Part shown: positions 49,482 through 63,100 of the stretch, piece after piece
How positions within the stretch are numbered: position 1 is the stretch's first letter
Layout: every line of letters begins with the position of its first letter
Assembly: GCA_012295275.1 (NCBI GenBank)
Contig: CM022670.1
Coordinates: forward strand, 32,699,938 to 32,763,937
DNA: 64,000 nt
Origin: Chrysomallon squamiferum
Taxonomy: Eukaryota > Mollusca > Gastropoda > Neomphalida > Peltospiridae
Direction: 5' to 3'
Program-made: the position numbers and the translations under genes
The notes under the pieces: model-generated
The model's input: only the letters and a program-made list of their open reading frames with translations
Database searches by the model: none
Told to the model about the DNA's origin: nothing

Positions 49482-52376
49482 ACAAACAAATTTAAAACCA
49501 GGAAAGAAATTTGATAAAAAAAACAACCACAAAAAAAAACCCTACTGAGATAAAAAAATCAAAATGTAATGTTACCTGTGATAGTGTGTGGTGTTATAAT
49601 TTTATATTTCTTCTTTTTATTATTACTGTTATGTAATTTCATTGTAAAGTTATTTCATAATTTCTAAAATTATATGTGTTTGTTTTTATGTAGGAGCAAA
49701 GTAATTGGATTTAATTATTTTAAATATTTTTTAGGGATACATTTCAAAGACACCCTCATTAAATTTGGTTGTTTCAGTTTTGGAATGTTGAACATAGTGT
49801 TAATTGTCATTTTAGATATGCTGGGTTATTGGTTTTTAATATCATTTCTAACATTCTTTATATTATTTAAAGGTTAGTAACTAGTGACTGATTCATATTC
49901 CATCAAATGTTATTTTGATTTCAAGCGATTTTATAAAAATAAAGATTTTATCAATAAATGTGATATAATAAAAGTAAAATATAAAAAGATCAATAAGTAT
50001 AAGCAAAATATTAATGAAAGTAAATAAAAGTCCCCTAGTTTAGTGTTAAATACTTAAATTATATAGGAAACTGTACTGAAACAAATCTACTGAAACTAGA
50101 TTAATTTCATTAAAAAATATATATTATGTTAATAATATAAATATTGTTTTAAAGATGACTTTAAATAAAAAAAATTAAAGATAACAATTAATGATTTATT
50201 ATTTATTGAATGTTTTAAACAATATAACATTTTTCTGTAAAAAAAAATGATATTCTTGTCTTTTTGAAATTATAATTTTTGTTAATTTTATATATTGAAA
50301 TAAACTGATGTAATCTGGTTAATTATTTTTTTAATAAGGAATCTTACAACTAAATATTAGTTACTTTTCTTTGCTCTTCAATTACTGCCAAAAAGAATTT
50401 TAATTTACCATATCAGATTCTGTTATTTTTACCTGTCATTCACTAGCAGAATTTAGGATGAAATTTCACAAAACTGATTCAGTGAATATCTTGTAGTTGT
50501 TATTTTAAAAAAAATTAAATGTTTTCTGTAGCAACAATAAATGGCAAGTTAACAACTACAAGACTAGAACTGCATAATAAATAAATTAATAAAAAAGTCA
50601 ATTTAAAAAAGCCTATGATTAAAAATCAACTACACTTAGGTAATATGCTCTAAGCAAACCTTTGTTTGGCCTTTTCCCTGTAACTTTATGTTAGCATAAC
50701 TCAAATAAATTTCAATTTTTAAATAATGATATATTAAGTAGAAATATGCACACAAATATACATACATTCTTGGTTTAAAATTATATTTAATATAGTAATG
50801 TTTATAAGTGGAATATATGTTTATAAAATTCATAAATGTTAAACTTTCATAGTAATTTATAATTTTTATTACATCAGTTTCATTTTTACTACATACTCCT
50901 AGCATACTTAAGATCATTTATTACATAATTTATTTTATTAATCAAATCCACCATATTGACAAATTCTACATTTTCAATACATTCCTGAATATTATTACAG
51001 TTACATAAAAACTGTGTTAATTATTATTATTTGAAAAGAGAATCATTCACCACTGTATGACAAATAAAAATGATAAGCATGCATGACAACACATGATTTT
51101 TCACTAATTCTCTGTTAATACCCATTGCAAGGCTGAAGCAATGCCGTTAAACTATGACTTTAATACCCATGAAAAGTACGACTTCCACCAGGACCATGAA
51201 AATGAAAACTGAAAATGAATTGTGGGATAGAAAAAAAAAAAAAAAAGTTTAAATTACTTCTTAAAGTCACTGAAGATGACTTTGGTAATTTAAACAGACA
51301 ATGCTGAAATAAGTAAGGAAAAAAGGAAATCAATAAATAAACAGTGATGCATATAATGTTAATTATCACTTGTTAGTATCTTGGTTTATTATTGTATTTA
51401 TTATTTTAATTATTATTATTATTATTATTTTTTTTTTTTTACTTTTATTTATTTCAAGAAATATTAACCCCCCCAAAAAAATAAGAAAGAAAAAAAAGTA
51501 AATGAAAAGAGATCATCTATATTTTTAATAATCACCAAAAAAAAAACCACAACTAATATAACAATTAACACATCATTGCAAAAGTCAATCTATATGTAGA
51601 TTGCATACCACTTCATTCCCAAATACTAAATTAAATAATAACAATAATAAAATAAAATAAAATTCAGAGAAACCAGTAAATATAAAATTAAAATTAAATA
51701 AATAAAATAAAATAAAATAATAATAATAATAAAAACCAAAAAATTAATAAATAAAAATAAATAATAATTAAAAAATAAAATGACAAATTAAATATTTCAC
51801 AGATTGCATAAACAAATACATGTTAATTACAAGTATTTGCTATTAGTAGATATATTGTTAACACAGAATCTACCAGATGCCAGCTGTACAAAGCAGAGCA
51901 GGAAAGGGTGGAAGCTCTATGCTATGTGAATTAGGTTAAATGTGTTAGAAAAAATTACTCTGCATTATAATCCCTATTTCCCTATATATCACAACAATAT
52001 AATAATTATTGATAATCATGTATTTAAAATAAAATTTTATAAATTGAAAAAAAAAAAAAAAAAAAAAAAAAAATCCAATTCTTTTCCATTGATAATATAT
52101 AAGTCAATGCATTAATATTATAATGCAAATTTATGGTCCATAATTAAAGTTTTAATATTGTTATTGGAAACCAAATATGTAACAGTTTAGAAGAAAAGCT
52201 TGTTGGAAAAGTTTATTTTAATATAGAAAAAAGTTTAAAATCTTATTTCTTTTTTACATATAGTAAACAAATTCTAGTTTTAAATATATCTATAAAAATT
52301 AAATGATGGTCATAAGTTAGGCAAATCATTAGTTTTTTCTGGGTTTTTGTTTTTTTACCATTCAAATGTACAAAAA

Positions 52377-52410
<34 letters not shown>

Positions 52411-53370
52411 TATATTTATATTTGTCTTTTGTTAACATGCTGACATTTTAAAATTTAAATAATACCTGTAAAAAAATATCTTCTACTGTCTTTGAAGTTC
52501 TGTTTTAGCCTTTTTAAAAAAATGTTTAATCTGCTTAACTTATGACTTTCACTGTAGTAATGAAAATACATTGAAACTTACTCTTGTTAATCAGAACCTG
52601 GACCAAACTCTGTGACCTTACGATGTTGTGTTGACACCCAGGTATGCATGTAAGGTCTGGGTGTTGCTTGTGGCCAATCACTCCATGGCTCTGAGGGTTC
52701 CATTTCAGTCTCAACTTGTTTTACATGAGGACTGAAACTGGCAGTATTTCTATTTTACTTGTGTAAAACAAAAGTAACGAAACATCCCCTCAACCCCAAA
52801 TGTACCGAAGTAAATGATAGTACAAAATGATACGGTGACAATTGCGAAATAACTGTCATGGTTTTAAAAAAAATTGGTGACAATCCCCCAAATGTTTGGG
52901 ATAATTACAGTGGTATAAAAGTAAATGGTGACAATAACTGCAATGGTATAAAGAAATATGGTGAAAATACCTTATGAATCTTGAAAAAATGATCCCAATC
53001 TCTCAACACTTTTGAAAATACTTAGTGGAAATTATAAATTCATTTATAACCATCTTGAAATAATCAAGACAGTATATTTAATCATCTATTTTTACTCTAA
53101 TTTAAGAGTGAAGGTTTCAATAAAAAATATGAATTTATTATATTCTCTACCATTAAAGAAAATATGTTTTAGCTGCAAAGGTTTTGGAAATAAAAATATA
53201 TCTAAATTTTATTTTAATTTTCCAAAATGGATAGTATTAAAGAGGTATGTATATTTTTTACAAACTGGCAAACCATTACCTTTCCTAATTTATGCTAAAA
53301 TATTCCATAAAATAATAAATAAATAAATAAGTAAATAAATAAATTTGAATATAAATAATATGAAGATTTA

Positions 53371-53437
<67 letters not shown>

Positions 53438-56400
53438 TTTTAAAATAAAAAAATAAAAAATAAAAGATTTTACTAATATATATGTCCAAAAGAGAAATTA
53501 AATACTTGAAACATGAAATTATAAATGTTAACTAGATTAGAACTAGATATTAAAAAGCACTGAAAACAATGAAGAAGGATTATATTTTTATAAGATACTG
53601 ACAAACACACCTGGTTGATAATAAAAATACATTTACTTAAAATGTAATAAATACAATTATTTTGAAGCTTTCATGCTTTTAAAAATACATTTTTAATTAT
53701 AATAGATAATATACATAATTGAGACAAAAGCTCTTAATAAAAGTTTTACAATCAAATGTAAATTTGTTTTATTAAATACTATAAATATAAAGATTTTTAC
53801 AATTATTTATTAAATATACTTTTTAATGAAAATTTGCAGTATTTGTGCATGGAAAAAGACCGAGGCAGGGCATCTAAAATGCAGAATACAGTTACTGTAT
53901 TATAATAAAATAGTATTTTCTGATTAACATTTATGGGAATTATTAATTTAAAAAACCCAACTATTTGATAATAACAATTTAAAATTAAATTTGCCAATAA
54001 AATAATACTCTTTATTTTTTAAATAATGGTTCATAAAATTAGATGTTTATCATTAAGAAACACAAGAAAAAAAAACAAAAAAAACCAACATATCTATATG
54101 GTAATTTCATTTCATCAGAACTTTTATGGATAATATATAAATAATACAGTTTTAAAAAGCAGAATTCTTTCAGTTATTTTCTTAGAAATATTTACTGGAT
54201 ACATATAATGTTATGTTATTATATTTTAAACCAGCATAAAACAAAACTGGTCATTATCCAAAGCAGTGACTACAGAAAAAAAAAAAAATAAAAAATAAAA
54301 ATGTATAATAAGAAAATAATAAATATATAAACAACCACAAAATCAGCTGAACTAATATAAATCATTATTTTAAAATTTAATTAAAAAAAAAAAAATAATA
54401 ATAATAATAAATAAATAAATCTATTAAAAAAAATTATTTAGTATACTCACTACTGGTCATAAGGTTGCATGGTGTCAGTCTGTACGTATCTCTGAAATTA
54501 AGGTGAATGTCTGTTTTGAAAACATAAATAATATAAACAGCAAGAAAACATATATCAATATATCTTACACAGGTATAATTTTTATGCTGGAAAATTTGTA
54601 TTTTCTTTTTTAATTTGAAAGCTGTGTTAGATAATTTATTAATCATGATATGTATTTATATTTTATTGTTCAAACAATTTGAAAAATTACAATAAAAAAA
54701 TTAAAATAAAATAAAAAGTAAAACAAAACAAAATAATAGTAATAAATAAACAAAATAAAAATTAAACAGATAATGAAAGGGCTTTTATTAAAATTACTGA
54801 ACCATTAAAAAAATAATTCAAATAAAACTATAGTAATTATTTTTTCTATGAAAAAAAGAAGAAAAGAATTATATGAAATTTCATATAAGATTGTGAAATG
54901 CTTGTGCAATTAAATCTTATTATTAATACACATACAAACACAAACACATAAACAGACATCAAACAGTCATCAACATCCAAAAACACATATATACAGTAAT
55001 ATTTTGTGCAGTGCTCTCTCTGGTGTACTTACTTCTCTATATTTTAAACTTTTACATTATATCATAGTGTAAATTATGAAGTACTGAAAAATATTCTGCA
55101 TGCATTCTTCAACCTTCAGAATGTAGTTTTTCTATTACAAAAGCAAGCCTGTGAGTGTGTGATGTTTAACAGAATTATAAAACATCACCATCAAACCTGT
55201 ATTCCTTGGTTAATCATAAGTAATGAAATATATGAGAAAATATTTTTACTGGAGTTACAATTGAATTGTATAGACTACAGACTAGTTTGTGTAACTCCTC
55301 TTTGTTGACTAAATCTACAGACTGTGACACAGGGTGAAATTAATTAAAATGCCCACAATCTTTTTGTATAATTTAAACTGGCCAATGTAAAATTATGAAT
55401 ATATTAAAAATATAGTTATGATGATCCAAATCAAAAAAGAATAAAAACGAAAGAAAATGATAGTGGGAAAAAAAAGAAGAGAATATTTATGAATTTTTTC
55501 TCTTAAAATATCCTTTAATTAAAAATGTATTAAAAATGTTTTGATTAAAATTAAATAACAGAATTAGGAGATATAAACTCTTGTGTTTCTAAAACAACCA
55601 AAATTAACATTTTGTTTAAATAATTTTATAAATTATCATTTAATCATCACAGTTTAATATAAATAAATAAGTCCTCTTCATTTACTATTCATCAACAGAG
55701 ATCTTTCTCTTTCCAAATATTTTTAGACTGTGGGCAAGTCTATGTGAACCAGGCGTGAAAAATTGAGACATACCGTACTCACAGGAACCACTTCTACTTG
55801 CGGTTGTGGTACCGCTATAACTTTGGGCGGTGGTGGCGGTGGTGGCGGTGGTGGAGGAGGAGGAGGAGGTGGTGGTGGTGGTGGTGGTGGTGGTGGTGGT
55901 GGTACCTGTGGCGGCGGTGGGGCTCGTGCTGTTGTCTCCTGCTGGATGATGATTTTTGCTGGTTCTCGGTCGAAGTCACGAACTCGACACAAAAAGGCTT
56001 CACTTCTAAGTCGCTCTATCTCTTTCTGCAGGTCATACATTCTACGTAGATGATCCTGCTGCAGTCGACGTATTTCACGTTCCAGTTCATCTAGAATTAA
56101 ATCCCCTTTTTCTTATGATGGTTCGGTATGTAAATTACCATTTTAAAGTTTATATTATTTATATTTTTTAAATTATTAAACTTAGAAAAATTATTGCTTT
56201 CTGTTTGAATACTGCTTCTAGAACTCTCATTTTAAAATGTTTGTTGATTGCTACAAGTGTATTACTTCTAAAACTTTATTTTAATTTTAAAAAGTTATAA
56301 TTTGTAGTTTTGAATCTTTTGTATTTTTCAGATGACATCATACTTTTGTTGGCCACATGCCTGTTTTATATATATATATATATATATTTTAATTACTATT

Positions 56401-59400
56401 TACTTTACAACATTTTAAAATAAATTAATGATATTACTGATTAACAGTTTGGAAGAATTTGGAAGAATGGGTTTGTATTGACAGTGTAATGGTTTTAATT
56501 TTTTTAAATTTTATTTCAACAATAAAAAACAGACTTTTGTTTCTTGAATTCTGGAATAATGAAGATTAGTTAATTAATGCTTACTTAATCTAACTTTATC
56601 TGCAAATGAAATGTACATTGAATCATATATAGATTTGTTTTTATTGTCACCATAGACTTTTTATAAATAAATAATTTTTCTAATTTTATGCAAACAATTT
56701 AAAATTATGTTCAAATCTTTCTTTTTACAAATCATAGAATTTTTTAAGGTCTGTAAGTTTTAATAACTTCAGAATGCATTTACAAAAAATAAAATAAAAA
56801 TTTGTCATGTATTTATTATTGTTTGTAGATACTTTACAGAATTATAGAATTTAAGAGTTAAAAATATTGTATGTTTGGAACATATCTATGTTAGTTCATT
56901 AATCTTTATTTACATGTTATTTGTTGTAGTTTTATGGTATGCACTGATGACATTATACCAATGAGTCCCTGTAATGCTTTGACTGATGGAAGATGTTTGA
57001 ACAGTAACAAAGTAATCACAACACAGAATTACAAGCAGTTAGTACAAAAATAAACTGAGCACTATTTACAAATTCACAACAAATAGTTTATAAAAGTTAA
57101 TTAAACCCAAACCCACCAGAAATGAATTATATTTTAAATCTTTTTGATCAACGTGTCAGATTAATTTCTCTTTATTTGTGATTACTTTTGGTACAGCTCA
57201 AAAACCTCAAAGCACAACTTATTACTGAACAGAAAACAAAATATACTTGAATTTAATAAATTATTTATTGAAAATAATGTAATATTTTTTTTTACATTGA
57301 TTTACATGTGCTGTCCAATGTGAGTAATCATAAAAGAGAAAAAATCTAACAGTTGTATAGATAACAGTAACAGGATTTGGGAGTCTATAATACACCGTGG
57401 TAATAAAATTTTAATTTTGTATTTTTTCTAAAATTAATAAAATGATTTAGTTATTCTTTAAAAAATACATTATATGAATAACATTTTAAATTTTTAATAT
57501 CATTTTTATTGTTTTTATTCCAAATACTAAAAAGTGATATAAAAAAACAACTAAATAATAATCAATAATAAAAACATACCTCGTGAATATTCTAAAAGTC
57601 CTTTGATTTTGAATAAAAAAAAAAAAAAAAAAAAAATGTATTTTTATAAAATAAATAAATGAAATAAAATAAATAAATAAATAATTATAATAATTTTAAG
57701 AAATACTTTAAAAAAAAGAATAATAAAAAAACATTAAAAAAACCCACATTTAAATTTTAACAAAAATTTATATAAATTTTTTTTTCTAAAGAATTTGTGA
57801 GTTGTGATTTTTGATTTTTTAAAGAAGCTGATGTATTATAGACTCATAAATTAACTAAGTATAATGTTTTACACTTTGCACCTTTTTACGTAACACAGAC
57901 TACACTTTATAATATGACTAGTAATGAATTCATTTACAGATTATAAATAATGAAATGGTATAAATATTCTGTATACAGTGCTCAGTTTAAACTAAAAGAA
58001 ACCACTATATGCTCTCAGTCATTAATTATAATTTTGTAAGCAGGTATTTAATTATTTTCAGTCAAAAACAAATTTCTGATAAGCAGTCACTTATATCTCT
58101 TGAAATTATTATTTCAGTGTTTTGTGATATTAGATAAAATATATAAAATTTTGCACCAAATATTTAAATATAAATGAATTTGAATATTGAAAATATCTGT
58201 ATGAATTTGTACGATGTAATATCTTTGATAAATGTTAATAATATTAAATAACAAGTTTAGCTTCTTTAAAAAAAAGAAGAATAATAATCATAATTAAAAT
58301 AAAATGACTGAGAAGATATAGTGCTAGTGACAATATGTTGATCATACAGAAATATTTAATTTGTTATATGACATATAGGATTATAAAAACGTGGTATATT
58401 TCCTAATATATATTAATAATAATACCCCCCCCAAAAAAAAACCCATTTTTTTATTTTTTTTATATTATTGCTATAAATATCTTTTCACATTTTAAAATTA
58501 TAATTTAATTAATGAAACAAACTGAAAGTCTATTAGAATTTCTATATTTATTATTATTAATTTTTTTATTTATTTAAGTTGCATTTAAAAGATACCATTT
58601 AAAAGATCTTTGCAGACAAAAGTTCTTCAAAAAGTTTGCTAGAAGAAATGAATAGGCTGTGGAAGAATATTATTTGTGAAAATCTATAAGCATCTAGAAA
58701 AGGTTTTAGTGATACTTCAGAAAATAATATTACAAATTACAAAGCAAATTTTCATGTTAATTATAAATAATGATTTATAAAAACAATCAATCTGGTTATC
58801 CACAGCCTGATTTTCTGAAATGCTTTATTCTTCTTTTTAATTATGTATTTATGCTTGTATTATTTATTTATGTGAAAACTGACTGACAGTATTTTACAAC
58901 AATTTAAGTCATAAAAAGTTACATTTGATTAGATTTATATTTATTCAGAAAATATCAAATTTTAGATCAGGGTTAATCACATTTTTTAAATATTCTAACT
59001 ATTTATTCACTATATATTTTTACTGATCCTTTGTTTCACTTATAATTTAAAAACTAAGAGTATTAACATTTAATTTCTTTGGTTTTTAACATTAAAATAA
59101 CATATTTATACATATAATTAAATAAAAACAATTTGCAAAGAATACACATTTTAAAAATATACATTATTTCCTTAACAGTGATAAATAAAAATAATTTATC
59201 ACAATACATTTTATAAAAAAAAAAAGAAAAAAAAAAGATAACAATTTAAATTTTCATTTTTCTTTTCACCCATCTTCTTTCTTTTTAAGTAGTGTTTTCA
59301 TATTTTTCATGCCCTCTGTACATCATACCTATAAGTAATTATTTGATTATTTTTAATATTTGTGTTAATCATTAGAGAACAGCAATGTGGTTAAAATAAT

Positions 59401-59723
59401 CTTGACAAAGGCGACAGGTTGATGAAACACCGTATCTAGCAGTCTGATCCCCATAATTATGCACATGGATGTTGTGAGTGGTTTGTGGAGGACCTGCAAA
59501 ACACAGACATCATGCTAGTTCTCTCAGATCAGTTCTTAAACTTAATTTCTCCAGTGAATACCAATTTTGAATTCCAGATGCCCATATCAAACTAAAAACT
59601 AATGACTGAAAAAACATTAATAATGATCAAGACATCGTTTTAATTTGTAAAATTAAAACTTTATTGTATTGAACACAAAATAATAGTTTATTTTTATTTT
59701 TTATATATATATATATATATATA

Positions 59724-59761
<38 letters not shown>

Positions 59762-60087
59762 TGTTCATAAAATAATAATTCACTGCACTGAAGTATGTAT
59801 TAAACAGTATGTTACATTTTTTGGATAACGTATTTTAAAAATTTATAAGAATTAAAAATGAAATTCACTGCTCTTTACAGAAATTTTAAATTATATTTCT
59901 TTATTCATTTACAAATAAGATTTCATTTAAACTGACATGAGCACCCAGATAAAGAAATATGGCATATGCTGTGACTGATTTAAGCAACACTGCTAGATTA
60001 TGTGACAGGCCAGATCAATACTAACAAAGTGATTAAAATAAATTTAATGTTGATAGACATTTCAGTTAATATGGACATAATGAAAAG

Positions 60088-60118
<31 letters not shown>

Positions 60119-63100
60119 GATATTATGGGTTAAGAAGCTTTTATTATAATAGATTATATTAGAAAAAGAAATTTCTTTTCTTCTAATGACAACTGTCTTT
60201 TTTTATTTTATATTTAATTATTATTTTTTTAAATAAATAAATAAAATAATAAACAAAATATAAATAAATAAATAACTGAAGAATTCACATTTGCTGCAGC
60301 TATGCATCTAAAGTCATTACTTAGAGATATGAAAGATATTCTAGTGTGTTAGTTTGTTAGTAGCAGTCCACTGTACAGTAATTAGTGCAATAGTGAAACA
60401 CAAATAAATATTAAATATTATAAAGTCTTAACTAATTCTACTAAAATAAAAAAATAGTGAACTAATGTCCTGCAAACATCTTCCATAAGAAATATTATTA
60501 GAACAAAAAATATAAAACTAAAGAGTGAATTGTACTATGAAATTTTACAGCACAGATCAAATACATTTCTAATGACAAATTGTTCTGATTTATGTATGAA
60601 AATGAATATTTATTTCTGAGAACACGTAAACAATCAGATTAATTTCAGTATAATTTAGGTGTTTTTATTATTAATGGAACATTTGGCTACTGTTTTTTGT
60701 TGTTGTTATAATACATGTTTTTATAATTTATAAAATATTAAAATACACTCTGAATTAAAGATACATAAACAGTATTATGATAATAAACAATTCAGAAAGT
60801 TTAAGAAAATCTGTAATAATATTCATAAAATATTTACCATATTTTGCTACAATAAATTATACAAAGTTTTTAACAATACAATTAAGGCTATATTTAGTTT
60901 AATAGCCACTTAAGGAAATATCATATATTTGATATATGAAATAAAATTATACACATATATTATTGTAGTTCATTCAGCAGCATTTTTATTTATGAAGAAA
61001 TGTTGCTTTGCTGTAATGAGAAAATCTTGTATTAAATAGCTTAAGTCAGAGCCTGTTATATAATAAAATTCATATTATATTTATTATAAGAAGCATCTGT
61101 GGGTTCATTTTTTTTGACATACAAAAATAACCATTCTGTTGGCACTGTTTAACAGAATTCCAGTTTTACTTATTGGCACTGGCAGCTCTACTTCTGGGAG
61201 TTGATTCTTCAACAACTGGACTAAGTTTACCAGCAGCTTGTGATGGTCTTAATGAATGTGTCTGAGACAAACTGGAGAGTGTAACTCTCTTACTGTCAGA
61301 GTTTAAAGCACTTTGAGGAGGCTGTGGACTGGGACTTTTACCTGATTTAAGTATTGGTTTAGGGCTTGGTGAAGGTTTTGGTGATGAGGAGTCTGTATTA
61401 GAGGAAATATTTTTGGAAGCATCTGATGGATTACTTTTCTTATCAGCATCACTGGAAAGAACTGAAAGGTGAGGAGACTTTTTAGGAGACTGATTAGAAG
61501 TGGAATTGGACTTGCCACCCGTTTCATCTTTTTTTGCATCTATGATTTCCTCTATTTTTAACATTGGTAAAGGCTGATAAATTTGTTGATGTTCATAGCC
61601 TCCATATCTACTTTTATGATCTACAAAGTTTAGCTTCCTTTCTGTTTCAAAAGTAGATGTTTTTTGAGCAGTTTCATTTGTACTAGATGGGTCAAGCTTT
61701 GGTGTGTTAAGGGCACTTAAATCTAATCTTTCCACTTTTTCAACATTGTTTGTTTGTGGAATATCTTGGGAAGGTTTTTCTTCCTTAGTGGTTGGGTTAT
61801 CTGGCTTTTCTGTTGTTAGTAATTCCTTTTCAAAATCAAAAGGCTTGGTGCCTCTATAGGAGGTGGGAATAGGACTGTACCTGGATGTGGAAGTCATATT
61901 AGGTTTGAAATTAAATTCTGATGAGGTTGTTGTAGTTGGAAAGAGACCAGCCACAGATGGATAATATCTAGATGTAATCAGTCCTGTGTTACCAACAGAA
62001 GTCTGAGTGAAGGGGGTTAATCCTGGATTGTATCTAGCTGAAGGTAAGTTTGAGTATGCTCCAGGAACTAGAGCTGACAAAGGCCTATTAAGAGAGGAGT
62101 AATGTGTAAATGTTCTCCCTGACAGGTCTACGTCATAAGGAAGATTTTTAGAGTTTAAGCCAGTACGTGACCGGTATACTGGAAACAGCATGCTCCGGTA
62201 TGAAGGGTAAGAAATGTATGATGATGAATAGTGGAAGCCACTCCTACCTTCTCGTTCATCTTTTCGTCGATTCTTTGCTAGAAGATTTTGCTCTTGTAGA
62301 AAAAGTAGCTCTCTCTGCAGTCGCTCATTCTCCATCTCCAACTGCAGTATATTTTGTGAATAGTCTGGATGATGTTTTTCTGAAACACAATTATTTTAGA
62401 AAAATATTAGTAATTAATAATGAATTAATATTAAATACTGCAATATACTGAATAAAATTAATTAATGTTAAAATAATGGATTTACATCCAAAAGATACTG
62501 ATTTTCAGTTACAAGAAAAATGAAACTGGTTTACTAAAAAGTGTCTTTCAAGTTTTTTCTTCTTCATCTGTTTTAAAAAAAATTTAATTAAATAATTTAT
62601 TAAATATTTCAACTAAACTGAATATTTGTTTACATTTTTACCTTTTGGTCTTTTTTGATTGGCATTACGAAGTTGTTCTTCAAGAGCTTGAGCTTCAGCT
62701 AACATCTGAGCCAGTTGTGATAAGACTTCTGGATCTGTGCCCCCATTAGCAACATATGCTTGTCTGATGGCACTGTAAAAAACAACCAAACAACCATTAT
62801 CATTGTATTTACATTCTAAAGATGTCTGCATAAAACTTCAGAATGGAAATATAGACTTTTAAAAGTATTAATATAATAATTGAATAATAGTTTTAAAAAA
62901 AGATGGAAAAAAAAAGAGGCTTTAATGAGATTTTGAGACAGGTGAAAATAGATCTCTTCTACAAAACAAAATCAGTACGGTTGTTTGAAATCATGCTTTG
63001 AGTAAACAAAAAAATGACACTTGTATATGATTTTCCTTTAATTAACAATATAATAAAATATATTTAATTTCAACTGTTTTGTGTAATGTATTATTTATGT

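Larger units (their letters stand above)
52732..54450 (-). other. Intron of the CCDC17-like gene
   Basis: The interval contains a degenerate minisatellite and an (AAT)n run, both listed separately. A plus-strand 104-codon ORF near 53012 is not supported by any motif. Confidence 0.5.

Noticed and set aside
53012-53326. 104-codon plus-strand ORF
   Set aside because: Its composition (Ile, Lys, Phe, Tyr, Asn) is what AT-rich DNA gives by chance, and it has no motif. It lies in an intron of the opposite-strand gene.
55763-56053. Plus-strand polyglycine and poly-Trp/Arg ORFs
   Set aside because: They are shadows of the polyproline-coding exon on the minus strand.
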